A DNA stretch of 45,350 nt from Duganella callida. GTDB taxonomy: Bacteria > Pseudomonadota > Gammaproteobacteria > Burkholderiales > Burkholderiaceae_D. The DNA is taken from assembly GCF_004614165.1 (NCBI RefSeq), contig NZ_SPVG01000097.1, positions 1-45,350 on the forward strand. The letters run 5' to 3'. The notes beneath the pieces are model-generated. The model was not told the origin of the DNA. It saw only the letters and a program-made list of their open reading frames with translations, and did not search any database. Shown one piece after another: positions 13,669 through 22,460 of this stretch (the first letter of the stretch is position 1; every line of letters starts with the position of its first letter). Made by a program: the position numbers and the translations under genes.

Positions 13669-15678
13669 ATGCGCTACGTCCTGTCCGCTGTCCTGCTTGC
13701 CGCCGCACTCCCTGCCCATGCCCAGACGCCCGCCACCGACGTACCGCTGATCGAGCGCGCGAAAATCTTCGGCAATCCGACCAAGGCCGCAGCCCGCCTC
13801 AGCCCCGACGGCAAGTGGCTGTCCTGGATCGCGCCGCGCGACGGGGTGTTGAACGTGTGGGTGGCGCCGGCCGACCATCCGTCGCAGGCGAAACCGCTGA
13901 CCGATGAAAAAGTCCGCCCCATCCGCAGCAATTTCTGGTCGCCCGATTCTAAAGTGGTGCTGTTCATCCAGGACAAGGGCGGCGATGAAAACTTCCTGCT
14001 GTATGGCGTCGACGTCGCCAGCGGCAAGCAGACCAATTACACGCCGTTCGAGAAGACCCGCGCCCAGGTGCTGCAGATCAGCAGCAAGATCAAGGACCGC
14101 ATCCTGGTCGGCATCAACAACCGCGATCCGCGCTGGCACGATGTGTACAGCCTGGAGCTGGCGACCGGCAAGCTGACGCTGGTGCAGCAGAACGATGGCT
14201 ACGGCGGCTTCCTGGCCGACGACCAGCTCAAGCTGCGCATCGCCGAAAAATCGCGCGCCGACGGCGGCGTCAGCTACTACCGCATGAACGATGGCAAGGT
14301 GGAAAGCACGCCGCTGGTCGAGGTCGGCCTGGAGGATTCGCAGACCACCTCGCCCTGGGCCTTCACCACCGACGGCAGCACCCTGTACTGGACCGACTCG
14401 CGCCAGCGCAACACCTCGGCACTGGTGGCGCAGGATGTCGCCAGCGGCAAGATGACTGTGCTGGCCGAAGACCAGCGCGCCGACATCGGCGGCACCCTGC
14501 AGGACAAGAAGACCGGCCGGGTGCAGGCCTACAGCATCGATTACCTGACCCAGGAATACGTGCCGCTGTCGGATGACATCAAGGATGACCTGGCCTTCCT
14601 GAAGAACAACACCAAAGGCCAGTTCGTCATCACCTCGCGCACCGAGGCCGACGACAAATGGCTGGTGGCGGTGGACGCCGTCACCGCGCCCGACGCGACC
14701 TGGCTATACGACCGCAAGGCCAAAAAGCTGACCCGGCTCTACGTCAGCCGCCCCGAGCTGGAAGGCGCGCCGCTGGCGGCCATGCAACCGGTGGAAATCA
14801 AATCGCGCGACGGCCTGACGCTGGTGTCCTACCTGACGCTGCCGAAAACCGTGGACCCGACCGGCAGCGGCAAGGCCGGCAAGCCGGTGCCGATGGTGCT
14901 GTTCGTCCACGGTGGTCCGTGGGCACGCGACCGCTACGGCTACAACAGCTACCACCAGTGGCTGGCCAATCGCGGCTACGCGGTGCTGTCAGTGAACTAC
15001 CGCGGCTCGACCGGCTTCGGCAAGAACTTCATCTCGGCCGGCGACCTGCAATGGGGCCGCAAGATGCATGACGACCTGATCGACGCGGTGCAATGGGCGA
15101 TCAGGAACGGCGTCACCACCGGCGACAAGGTGGCCATCATGGGCGGCTCGTATGGCGGTTACGCCACGCTGGCCGGCGTCACCTTCACCCCGACCACGTT
15201 TGCCTGTGGCGTCGACATCGTCGGCCCCTCCAACCTGTTCACGCTGCTGCAGACCATTCCGCCGTACTGGGAAGCCGGCAAGCAGCAGTTTTACAAGCGC
15301 ATGGGCGACCCGACCACCGAGGATGGCCGCGCGCTGCTGAAGGAACGTTCGCCGCTCAACTACGCCGACAAGATCCGGCGGCCGCTGCTGATCGGCCAGG
15401 GCGCCAACGATCCACGCGTCAACGTGCGCGAATCGGAACAGATCGTCGACGCCATGGCGGCCAGGAAGATCCCGGTAACCTACGTGGTGTTCCCCGACGA
15501 GGGCCACGGTTTCGCACGTCCGGTCAACAACATCGCCTTCAACGCGGTGACCGAAAACTTCCTGGCGCAGTGCCTGGGCGGCCGCGCGGAAGCGATCGGC
15601 AATGCGGTCAAGGCTTCCACCGCGCAGGTGAAGCACGGCGCCGAGTTCGCGCCCGGCCTGGCCGAAGCCATCAAATGA
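13669..15678 (+). CDS. Secreted S9-family (prolyl oligopeptidase type) peptidase
   Basis: This 669-residue enzyme begins with a signal peptide (MRYVLSAVLLAAALPAHAQ). A beta-propeller domain (about 30-360, with AARLSPDGKWLSWIAPRDG) is followed by an alpha/beta hydrolase domain (about 380-640). The catalytic triad is visible as Ser494 in MGGSYGGY, Asp581 in GANDPRV and His613 in DEGHGF. Such enzymes cleave short peptides after proline or alanine in the periplasm. Two ATGs are adjacent (13666, 13669); AAGAGG is 7 nt before the second. A 22-residue tail after the hydrolase domain is Ala/Lys-rich. Confidence 0.9.
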   Translation: MRYVLSAVLLAAALPAHAQTPATDVPLIERAKIFGNPTKAAARLSPDGKWLSWIAPRDGVLNVWVAPADHPSQAKPLTDEKVRPIRSNFWSPDSKVVLFIQDKGGDENFLLYGVDVASGKQTNYTPFEKTRAQVLQISSKIKDRILVGINNRDPRWHDVYSLELATGKLTLVQQNDGYGGFLADDQLKLRIAEKSRADGGVSYYRMNDGKVESTPLVEVGLEDSQTTSPWAFTTDGSTLYWTDSRQRNTSALVAQDVASGKMTVLAEDQRADIGGTLQDKKTGRVQAYSIDYLTQEYVPLSDDIKDDLAFLKNNTKGQFVITSRTEADDKWLVAVDAVTAPDATWLYDRKAKKLTRLYVSRPELEGAPLAAMQPVEIKSRDGLTLVSYLTLPKTVDPTGSGKAGKPVPMVLFVHGGPWARDRYGYNSYHQWLANRGYAVLSVNYRGSTGFGKNFISAGDLQWGRKMHDDLIDAVQWAIRNGVTTGDKVAIMGGSYGGYATLAGVTFTPTTFACGVDIVGPSNLFTLLQTIPPYWEAGKQQFYKRMGDPTTEDGRALLKERSPLNYADKIRRPLLIGQGANDPRVNVRESEQIVDAMAARKIPVTYVVFPDEGHGFARPVNNIAFNAVTENFLAQCLGGRAEAIGNAVKASTAQVKHGAEFAPGLAEAIK

Positions 15679-15684
15679 AGGCCC

Positions 15685-15715
15685 GCCGCGCACGGGACGC
15701 CGGCCTGTGCGCGGC
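15685..15715 (+). terminator. GC-rich hairpin after the S9 peptidase gene
   Basis: A 9-bp perfect stem (GCCGCGCAC / GTGCGCGGC) with a 13-nt loop begins 7 nt after the stop codon. No T-run follows, so its role as a terminator is uncertain. Confidence 0.35.
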
Positions 15716-15797
15716 TGACGCTTTGCGGCCGGCTTGAACATGATCGCGGCGGTTGACGGCCGGGCACCCGCACAGCGTGGCCTGGACCGGCGCCCGT

Positions 15798-16811
15798 TCA
15801 GCCGCCGTCCGCCCGGGCCAGCGAGGCGCGCAGGGTCATCGTCACCGGGTAGCTGCGCGTGACCGGCCGCCCCAGGTCGTAACAGCGGTTCAGCAGGTCG
15901 CTGACACCGTTCAGCGTCATCTCGCGCCACGGCATGTGCACCGTGCTCAGGCGCGGCGCCGAAAATTCCGCGCTGGGCGTGTCGTCGTAGCCGATCACCG
16001 AGATTTCATGCGGCACGCGGATGCCGGCCTCCTGAAAATACGACAGCGCGCCCACCGCCATCTCATCGTTGGCGCAGAACATGGCGCTGCAGCGCCGTCC
16101 CGATTCCATCAGCTCCTTGGCGGCCGACCAGCCGCCGGCCGGCGAAAAGTCCTTCTCCACCACCCACAGCTGGCTGTCGGCGATGCCGGCCGCCTGCATC
16201 TCGCGCATGAAGCCGTTCACGCGCGAGACGCTGTCCGGCAGGCTGGCCGGGCCGGCCACCACGGCGATCCGCCGGTGGCCGTGGTCGAGCAGCGTGCGCG
16301 CGGCGATCTTGCCGCCCAGCTGGTGATCGACCGTGAAACACTGGGCGGCAATGCTGTCGAACTGGTGGTTCAGCACCACCACCGGCTTGGGCCGCGGCCC
16401 CAGCGCCGCCAGGTCTTCCTCCAGCAGCACGTTGCTCATCAGGATCAGGCCGTCACAACCGCGCTCGACAAGGAAGGCCATGCCCTCGATCGCCTGCTGG
16501 CGCGCACCGCCCAGGCCGGCGCCGAAGGCCACCACCATGTGCAGGCCGGAGGCGCGCAGTTCGTTGTCGATGATCTGCAGGATGGGCGTGTAAAACGTAC
16601 CGCTCAGCACCGGGATGTACACGCCGATCATCTGGCTGCTGCCGGACAGCAGGGTGCGCGCCGCGTGCGACGGCCGGAAGCCCAGCTCGTCGATGGCGGC
16701 CCTGACCTTGGCCAGGGTAGCCGGCGACACCGAGCCCTTGCCGCTGACCACGCGCGACGCCGTGCCCAGTCCCACGCCAGCCAGCCTGGCCACGTCCTTA
16801 ATGGTCGCCAT
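15798..16811 (-). CDS. LacI-family repressor of the TonB-receptor/deacetylase locus
   Basis: The 337-residue protein has a LacI helix-turn-helix at the N-terminus (MATIKDVARLAGVGLGTASR), a hinge helix around residues 45-55 (RPSHAARTLLSG) and a periplasmic-binding-protein-like sugar sensor (60-330). Its ATG lies inside the last 14 nt of the deacetylase gene, so it is probably translated by coupling in the same transcript. Four LacI-type palindromes in the region 17626-17810 are the natural targets, making it the local repressor of both divergent units. The inducer is probably a mono- or oligosaccharide released from the polymer handled by this locus; its identity cannot be read from sequence. 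Confidence 0.9.
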   Translation of the reverse strand: MATIKDVARLAGVGLGTASRVVSGKGSVSPATLAKVRAAIDELGFRPSHAARTLLSGSSQMIGVYIPVLSGTFYTPILQIIDNELRASGLHMVVAFGAGLGGARQQAIEGMAFLVERGCDGLILMSNVLLEEDLAALGPRPKPVVVLNHQFDSIAAQCFTVDHQLGGKIAARTLLDHGHRRIAVVAGPASLPDSVSRVNGFMREMQAAGIADSQLWVVEKDFSPAGGWSAAKELMESGRRCSAMFCANDEMAVGALSYFQEAGIRVPHEISVIGYDDTPSAEFSAPRLSTVHMPWREMTLNGVSDLLNRCYDLGRPVTRSYPVTMTLRASLARADGG

Positions 16812-17610
16812 GCGTTTTCACATAGGTCATGATGTTGAGGAAGGTGTCGGTCCAGTAGCGGTCGCGGTGCGCGGCCAGATAACTTACCAGCTCCTCGTGC
16901 GCCGCCGCGCTGGTGGTCAGATAATCGCCGCCGACGCCGTGGAAAGTGAAGTTGACCATGGTGCCCTGGCGCGCGGCCTGCTCCACCAGCGCGATCAGCT
17001 GCTGGCCGCTCAGCCCTTCCGGCGCGTACACGCCGACCGCATACGGATCCAGGCCGCGCATGGCGGGCGTGACCGCCGTGCCGCCGACCTTGATGGCGAC
17101 AAAGGCGTCGCGCAGGCCGGGCAGATAATTGACGCCGCCCGCCAGCACGTCGCCGCACGGCACGGTGTAGGTGCGCTCGCGCTTGCCGTCGATGGCGTAC
17201 AGCATGGTGTTGGCGACGCGCACCTGGTCCTGCATCTGCTCGGCTGTGGTGGTGTCGAGGTCGCGCTGGCGCTGCACCCAGTCGTGCCCCGCCGCCTTGG
17301 CCGAACACTGGTGGAACAGGCTGTGGTTGCCGAGCTCGTGGCCATGGGACGCCGCGCGGCGCCAGTCGGCCAGCCGCTTGTCGACCGCCGGATTCGACAG
17401 CTGCAAATAGAAACTGCCCTTCAGCCCGTATTTGTCCAGGGTCGGAATCGCGTGGTCGAGCTGGGAGTCGAGCGCGTCGTCGTAGGCCAGACTGACGGCG
17501 GCGCGGGCGCCGTGTGGCCAGCGGTAAGCGGATTCGGCCGGTTCGGCGGCCGAACCGGCGGTGTGCGCCGCCAGCAGCGCCGCCAGGGTCAAGCAGGTGC
17601 GTAGTGTCAT
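16798..17610 (-). CDS. Secreted polysaccharide deacetylase (NodB/CE4 family)
   Basis: The 270-residue product has a signal peptide (MTLRTCLTLAALLAAHTAGS) and a NodB homology domain. The AYDDA motif (D44 catalytic base, D45 metal ligand) and NHSLFH (H96, H100) give the usual Asp-His-His metal site, and FTFHGVG near residue 222 supplies the late catalytic histidine. These enzymes remove acetyl or related groups from N-acetylated sugars in chitin-like or surface polysaccharides. I chose ATG 17610 rather than an upstream start at 17739, because the upstream part would run through the operator region and lacks a signal peptide. It is co-transcribed with the LacI gene. Confidence 0.88.
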   Translation of the reverse strand: MTLRTCLTLAALLAAHTAGSAAEPAESAYRWPHGARAAVSLAYDDALDSQLDHAIPTLDKYGLKGSFYLQLSNPAVDKRLADWRRAASHGHELGNHSLFHQCSAKAAGHDWVQRQRDLDTTTAEQMQDQVRVANTMLYAIDGKRERTYTVPCGDVLAGGVNYLPGLRDAFVAIKVGGTAVTPAMRGLDPYAVGVYAPEGLSGQQLIALVEQAARQGTMVNFTFHGVGGDYLTTSAAAHEELVSYLAAHRDRYWTDTFLNIMTYVKTHGDH

Positions 17611-17625
17611 CCGGGGTCTCTCTGA

Positions 17626-17639
17626 TGGAAACGTTACCA
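17626..17639. promoter_or_regulatory. LacI-type operator O1
   Basis: TGGAAACGTTACCA is a near-perfect palindrome centred on CG. It lies just downstream of the minus-strand -10 element, over the expected transcription start of the deacetylase/lacI unit. Its centre is 29 bp from that of O2. Confidence 0.75.
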
Positions 17640-17640
17640 G

Positions 17641-17669
17641 ATCATGGCACCGCCTGATAACGTTGTCAA
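17641..17669 (-). promoter_or_regulatory. Promoter of the deacetylase-lacI unit
   Basis: On the minus strand a consensus -35 TTGACA (plus coordinates 17664-17669) and a -10 CATGAT (17641-17646, 4 of 6 matches) are 17 nt apart. Operator O2 overlaps the -35 box and O1 covers the start region, so this promoter appears tightly repressible and would give autoregulation of the LacI protein. Confidence 0.6.
17655..17668. promoter_or_regulatory. LacI-type operator O2
   Basis: TGATAACGTTGTCA has the same AACGTT core as O1 and O3. It overlaps the -35 element of the leftward promoter. Its centre is exactly 29 bp from those of both O1 and O3. Confidence 0.75.
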
Positions 17670-17683
17670 ACCCTGTGAGGGTT

Positions 17684-17697
17684 TGGAAACGTTGCCA
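17684..17697. promoter_or_regulatory. LacI-type operator O3
   Basis: TGGAAACGTTGCCA is a third AACGTT-centred palindrome. Between O2 and O3 lies a further 17-nt palindrome, AAACCCTGTGAGGGTTT (17668-17684), centred midway between the two operators. Confidence 0.75.
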
Positions 17698-17755
17698 ATT
17701 TGCCGCACTCGGCATGAAAACACATGCATGAGAGGCCAAACTGCTGCGCTGCGAA

Positions 17756-17785
17756 TTGACTTTGATTTTTGGCCAATGCTATATT
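17756..17785 (+). promoter_or_regulatory. Promoter of the TonB-receptor gene
   Basis: TTGACT (17756-17761) and TATATT (17780-17785) are separated by 18 nt, giving an expected start near 17792. The O4 palindrome lies immediately downstream, where a bound repressor would block initiation. Confidence 0.65.
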
Positions 17786-17796
17786 CATCACACATT

Positions 17797-17810
17797 TGGA
17801 AAGCTTTCCA
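17797..17810. promoter_or_regulatory. LacI-type operator O4 at the TonB-receptor promoter
   Basis: TGGAAAGCTTTCCA is a perfect 14-bp palindrome sharing the TGGAAA arms of O1 and O3 but with a GC rather than CG centre. It sits at about +6 to +19 of the rightward promoter. Confidence 0.7.
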
Positions 17811-17865
17811 GAATTTTCAGATGCGGTAGCGAGGCGGAGTTGTTTATATAAAAACAGGAGATAAC

Positions 17866-20826
17866 ATGCAATATCCCAAGACACGACACACTTTAATGAG
17901 CCTGGCCGTGGCCAGCGCTTGCGCGGCGGCCACCCAGGGCTACGCCCAGGAGACGCCCAGGGTCGCGGCGGCCGGCGAAGATCAGCCGGTGCAAAGCATC
18001 GTGGTCACCGGCCTGCGCCAGTCGCTGGCCTCGTCCATGAACCTGAAGCGCAATTCCGACGGCGTGGTCGACGGCATCGTCGCCGAAGACATCGGCAAAT
18101 TCCCCGACACCAACCTGGCCGAATCGCTGCAGCGCATTTCCGGCGTGTCGATCGACCGCTCGATCGGCGAAGGCTCGAAGATCACCGTGCGCGGCGTCGG
18201 CCCCGACTTCAACCTGGTGCTGCTGAACGGCCGCCAGATGCCGACCTCCAACCTGGGCGATCTGAATGGCCGCGCCTTCGACTTTGCCAACCTGGCGTCG
18301 GAAGCGATCTCGCAGCTGCAGGTCTACAAGACCAGCCGCGCCGAGAACGCCACCGGCGGCATCGGCGCCACCATCAACGTGATGACCGCCAAGCCGCTCG
18401 ACCGCCCCGGCCTGCACGCCAGCATCGGCGCCAAGGGCGTGTATGACACCTCCAACGACACCCTGCCGAAAGACGTCCAGGCCAGCAAGTCGCTGACGCC
18501 GGAAGTGTCGGGCATCTACTCGAACACCTTCGCCAACAACACCTTCGGTATCGCCCTGACCGGCAGCTACCAGGAACGCAACCTGGGCTACAACAACGCC
18601 GCCGTCAGCAACGGCTGGAAGGGCCCGTTCCGCGGCGACGAAAACAACTGGGGCACCATCCCGCAAGGTCCGAGCGCCGATTGCCCGCAGTGCACCATCA
18701 CCAACCGCCCGACCGGTTCGCAGCTGTACTCGGTGCCGCAAAACCTGAACTACAACTTCAACGGCGTCAAGCGCCAGCGTACCAACGCCCAGCTGACCTT
18801 GCAGTACAAGCCGGTCGACACCCTGGTCACCACGCTGGACTACACCTATTCCGAGAACAAGATCCAGACCAAGCGCAACGATATCTCGGCCTGGTTCAAC
18901 TTCGGCCCGTCGAGCAGCGCGTGGACCCAGGGCTCGCCATCGAGCCCGCTGATGTACAAGGAATTCGTGTCCAACAGCGACATCGCCATGGGCGCGGCCG
19001 ACTTCGCCACCAAGACGCAGAACAAATCGCTGGGCTTCAACGCCGTGTGGAAGCCGACCAACACCCTGCGCCTGGAACTGGACGCGCACCACTCGACCGC
19101 CGAATCGGGCGCCGACAGCCCCTTCGGCTCCAGCAACACCCTGGGCACCGCCAGCTTCAGCCGCGGCAACACCACGGCCGACTTCAGCCACGACTTCCCG
19201 GTGCTGAGCATCGACGGCGCCGACTTTGTCGGCAAGCCGCAGCAAGTCACCGGCTCGGTGTTCACCAACTCCTATATGCGCGGCGAAGTCGAGCAGTTCC
19301 AGACCAAGGGCGCCTGGAAAGTGCTGGAAGCGTCCGAGCTGAAATTCGGCCTCAACTACACCAAGGTGGACAACCGCTCGGCCTTCTCCAACAACCAGCG
19401 CGACACCTGGGGCGGCGCCACCAAGCCGTCCGACTACCCGAGCAGCCTGTGGCACCAGGACACGCTGCGCCAGTACTTCGACAAGATCGACGGCAGCAAC
19501 AGCTCGGCGCTGTTCAACCAGTTCTACACGTTTAACTTCAACCAGGTGCGCCAGGCGGCGGCCGCCGCCTCCGGCCTGCCGAACATGTATCTGCCGAAGA
19601 ATTACTTCGACAACGACGCCCGCACCGAAGAGAAGTCCAAGGCGCTCTACCTGCAGTTCAACACCGACTGGGATACCGTCCTGCCGATCCACACCGCGTT
19701 CGGCGTGCGCTACGAAAAAACCGACGTGGTCTCGACCGCGCTGGTGCCGGCCGCCACCAAGATCACCTGGGTGTCGCAGAACGAGTTCCCGATCACCTTC
19801 GGCGACCCGACCTTCACCACCCTCACCGGCCGCTACCACAACCTGCTGCCGAGCTTCGACTCCGACGTCGACCTGACGCCGAACCAGAAGCTGCGCTTCA
19901 GCTACGGCGAAACCATCGGCCGGCCGCGCTGGGACCAGATCCAGGGCGGCACCACGCTGAACTCGCTGGTGCGCACCGACGGCGGCACCGGCTCGCAGGG
20001 CAACCCGGCGCTGAAGCCGGTCAAGTCGAAAAACTTCGACCTGTCCTACGAGTGGTACTACGGCGAACAGAACTTCGTCTCGCTGGGCCTGTTCAAGAAG
20101 AACCTGGAAAACTACGCCGGCCAGTCGCGCATCATCGCCACCCCGTTCAACCTGCACACGCCGGTCGGCGGCGCGCTGTGGAACGAAGCGATCGCCAAGT
20201 CGTGCGCGAATACCGACACCACCTGTATTCGCAACTATATCTTCACCAACCACCCGACCGCACCGGGCGTGACCCCGCCGGGCGTGAACGGCGACGTCAA
20301 CGGCAGCATCGTCGGCCAGCCGAGCGATCCGGTCGCGCAGTTCCAGATCACCTCCTTCTCCAACCAGAAGAAGGCCAGCCTGAACGGCGCCGAGATCAAC
20401 CTGCAGCACATGTTCGGCAACAGCGGCTTCGGCATCTCGACCAACTACACCTATGTGCATTCGGGCCTGCGTTACGACAACAACGCGGTGGGCGAACAGT
20501 TCGCGCTGGTCGGCCTGTCCAACTCGTACAACGTGGTCGGCATCTTCGAGAACAAGAAGTGGACCGGACGCCTGGCCTACAACTGGCGCGGCGAGTTCCT
20601 GTCGTCGACCTTCGACGGCGCCGGACCGAACCCGCAATACGTCGAACCGTACGGCCAGCTGGACCTGAGCATCAGCTACAACTACAACGACAAGCTGAGC
20701 TTCCAGTTCGAGGGCATCAACCTGACCGACGAAATCCAGCGCGTGCACAGCCGCACCAAGCAACAGCTGGAATCGGTGACGCAAGCCGGTCCGCGTTACA
20801 TGATAGGCGCGCGCTACAAGTTCTAA
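17866..20826 (+). CDS. TonB-dependent receptor, carbohydrate-type (Xanthomonas/Caulobacter class)
   Basis: The 986-residue outer-membrane protein has a signal peptide ending near QGYAQ (residue 28) and a TonB-box-like segment VQSIVVTGLRQSLASSMNL. A plug domain follows (about 50-170, with IGKFPDTNLAESLQRISGVS and RGVGPDFNLVLLNGRQMP). A 22-strand barrel ends in ARYKF, with the terminal aromatic residue needed for outer-membrane assembly. The N-terminal wording is that of the TonB receptor class common in carbohydrate-utilisation loci. AGGAG precedes the ATG. A LacI-type operator at its promoter and the deacetylase opposite support uptake of an oligosaccharide or similar ligand. The actual ligand is unknown. 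Confidence 0.9.
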   Translation: MQYPKTRHTLMSLAVASACAAATQGYAQETPRVAAAGEDQPVQSIVVTGLRQSLASSMNLKRNSDGVVDGIVAEDIGKFPDTNLAESLQRISGVSIDRSIGEGSKITVRGVGPDFNLVLLNGRQMPTSNLGDLNGRAFDFANLASEAISQLQVYKTSRAENATGGIGATINVMTAKPLDRPGLHASIGAKGVYDTSNDTLPKDVQASKSLTPEVSGIYSNTFANNTFGIALTGSYQERNLGYNNAAVSNGWKGPFRGDENNWGTIPQGPSADCPQCTITNRPTGSQLYSVPQNLNYNFNGVKRQRTNAQLTLQYKPVDTLVTTLDYTYSENKIQTKRNDISAWFNFGPSSSAWTQGSPSSPLMYKEFVSNSDIAMGAADFATKTQNKSLGFNAVWKPTNTLRLELDAHHSTAESGADSPFGSSNTLGTASFSRGNTTADFSHDFPVLSIDGADFVGKPQQVTGSVFTNSYMRGEVEQFQTKGAWKVLEASELKFGLNYTKVDNRSAFSNNQRDTWGGATKPSDYPSSLWHQDTLRQYFDKIDGSNSSALFNQFYTFNFNQVRQAAAAASGLPNMYLPKNYFDNDARTEEKSKALYLQFNTDWDTVLPIHTAFGVRYEKTDVVSTALVPAATKITWVSQNEFPITFGDPTFTTLTGRYHNLLPSFDSDVDLTPNQKLRFSYGETIGRPRWDQIQGGTTLNSLVRTDGGTGSQGNPALKPVKSKNFDLSYEWYYGEQNFVSLGLFKKNLENYAGQSRIIATPFNLHTPVGGALWNEAIAKSCANTDTTCIRNYIFTNHPTAPGVTPPGVNGDVNGSIVGQPSDPVAQFQITSFSNQKKASLNGAEINLQHMFGNSGFGISTNYTYVHSGLRYDNNAVGEQFALVGLSNSYNVVGIFENKKWTGRLAYNWRGEFLSSTFDGAGPNPQYVEPYGQLDLSISYNYNDKLSFQFEGINLTDEIQRVHSRTKQQLESVTQAGPRYMIGARYKF

Positions 20827-20850
20827 GAACGTTGTAGCCACACCACGCCA

Positions 20851-20877
20851 AGCCGCTGTTTATCAGCGGCTTTTTTT
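20851..20877 (+). terminator. Intrinsic terminator between TonB receptor and halogenase genes
   Basis: An 8-bp stem AGCCGCTG/CAGCGGCT with loop TTTAT is followed by seven T residues. It lies 24 nt after the receptor stop and 50 nt before the next ATG. Downstream genes would depend on readthrough or on a promoter of their own. Confidence 0.85.
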
Positions 20878-20926
20878 GTTCGGATCGGTTAAACTTCCTG
20901 CAACTCATTACGTAATAAGGCGGACT

Positions 20927-22450
20927 ATGGTGCGGCGTATCGTGATCGTGGGCGGCGGCTCCGCCGGCTGGCTGACGGCCGGGCTGATGGCGGCGGAGCA
21001 ACGCGCCGGCGTGCAGGTCACGCTGATCGAATCGCCCGACGTGCCGCCCATCGGCGTCGGCGAAGGCACCTGGCCCAGCATGCGTGACACGCTGCGCCGC
21101 ATCGGCGTGTCCGAGTCCGATTTCTTCCGCGAGTGCGACGCCGCCTTCAAGCAGGGCTCGCGCTTCAACCGCTGGGTCGATGGCGGCGCGCAGGACTATT
21201 ATTTCCACCCGTTCTCCATGCCGCAGGGCTACAGCGAAGTCGACCTGCCCGCCCAGTGGCAGGCCCAGCATCCGCATATCCCGTTCGCCGACCTGGTCAG
21301 CTACCAGCCGCATTTGTGCGTGCAGGGGCGCGCGCCCAAGCAGCCGGCGACGCCGGAATACGCCTCGGTGGCCAACTACGGTTACCACCTCGATGCCGGC
21401 AAGTTCGGCGTGTTCCTGCGCAAGCACTGCCTGGAAAAGCTGGGCGTGCAGTACGTGCCGGACCACGTGCTGGCGATCCGGTCGCACGACAATGGCGACA
21501 TCGCCGCGCTGCAGACCCGCGAACACGGCGCGCTCGAAGGCGACCTGTTCATCGACTGCACCGGCATGCAAGCGCTGCTGCTGGGCCAGCACTACGGCGT
21601 GCCGCTGATTTCGCAGAAGCACGTGCTGTACAACGATTCCGCGCTGGCGGTGCAGGTGCCCTACCCGGCCGCCGATTACCCGATCGCCTCGCAGACCTCG
21701 TCCACCGCGCAAAGCGCCGGCTGGATCTGGGACATCGGCCTGCCGACCCGGCGCGGCGTGGGCCACGTCTACGCCAGCGGCTATATCAGCGACGATCAGG
21801 CCGAGGCGGAACTGCGCGCCTACATCGCGCAGACCAGCGGCCAGACCGACATCCCCCAGCCGCGCAAGCTCAGTTTCAGCCCCGGCTACCGTGCACGGTT
21901 CTGGCACCGCAACTGCGTGGCGATCGGCCTGTCGGCCGGCTTCATCGAGCCGCTGGAAGCGTCGGCCCTGGCGCTGGTGGAAATGTCGGCCAGCATGGTG
22001 TGCGACGAACTGCCGGCCGACCGCGCCGCCATGGACATCGTCGCCCGGCGCTTCAACGAAGCCTTCACCTACCGCTGGGAACGGGTGATCGACTTCCTCA
22101 AGCTGCACTACACGCTGAGCCGGCGCCGCGACAGCGCCTACTGGCGCGACAATACGGCCGAGACGCCCGAGCGCCTGGCCGAACTGCTGACCCTGTGGCG
22201 CCACCGCGCGCCCTCGCGCAACGACTTCAACCGCATCGAAGAAGTGTTCCCCTGGGCAAGCTATCAGTACATCCTGTACGGCATGGGCTTCCGCAGCGAA
22301 TTCAGCCGCGCGTCCAGGCCGCGGGACGCCGCCATCGCGGACGGCTATTTCCGCGAAGCTGCATCACTCACCCGAAAAATGCTGGGCGCGCTGCCGGACA
22401 ACCGCACGCTCATCCATCACATAAAACAGCACGGCTTGCAGAAGATATAG
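20927..22450 (+). CDS. Flavin-dependent halogenase (tryptophan halogenase family), first copy
   Basis: The 507-residue protein has the FAD-binding GGGSAGW at 9-15 and VGEG near 44-47. The lysine that carries hypohalous acid in tryptophan halogenases aligns with K75 (AAFKQGSRFNRW). The family W-x-W-x-I-P motif is present only as W266-I-W268-D-I270-G271, and the catalytic Glu segment reads GFIEPLEAS (E344), where classical enzymes have EPLEST. These differences touch the halide site, so activity or halide preference may differ. ATG 20927 has AAGG 8 nt upstream; an earlier in-frame ATG lies in the terminator. It is the first gene of a tight four-gene unit and needs a flavin reductase encoded elsewhere. 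The substrate is unknown; free tryptophan is not assumed. Confidence 0.85.
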   Translation: MVRRIVIVGGGSAGWLTAGLMAAEQRAGVQVTLIESPDVPPIGVGEGTWPSMRDTLRRIGVSESDFFRECDAAFKQGSRFNRWVDGGAQDYYFHPFSMPQGYSEVDLPAQWQAQHPHIPFADLVSYQPHLCVQGRAPKQPATPEYASVANYGYHLDAGKFGVFLRKHCLEKLGVQYVPDHVLAIRSHDNGDIAALQTREHGALEGDLFIDCTGMQALLLGQHYGVPLISQKHVLYNDSALAVQVPYPAADYPIASQTSSTAQSAGWIWDIGLPTRRGVGHVYASGYISDDQAEAELRAYIAQTSGQTDIPQPRKLSFSPGYRARFWHRNCVAIGLSAGFIEPLEASALALVEMSASMVCDELPADRAAMDIVARRFNEAFTYRWERVIDFLKLHYTLSRRRDSAYWRDNTAETPERLAELLTLWRHRAPSRNDFNRIEEVFPWASYQYILYGMGFRSEFSRASRPRDAAIADGYFREAASLTRKMLGALPDNRTLIHHIKQHGLQKI

Positions 22451-22460
22451 AAAGAGACAA

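Noticed and set aside
17668-17684. AAACCCTGTGAGGGTTT as a terminator
   Set aside because: It lies upstream of both divergent genes inside the promoter/operator region, so a regulatory or architectural role is more plausible.
17893-20841. A continuous open frame of 982 codons antisense to the TonB-receptor gene
   Set aside because: It mirrors the coding frame of the receptor in GC-rich DNA and encodes low-complexity Arg/Val/Ala-rich sequence without domains; the sense frame has clear receptor motifs.
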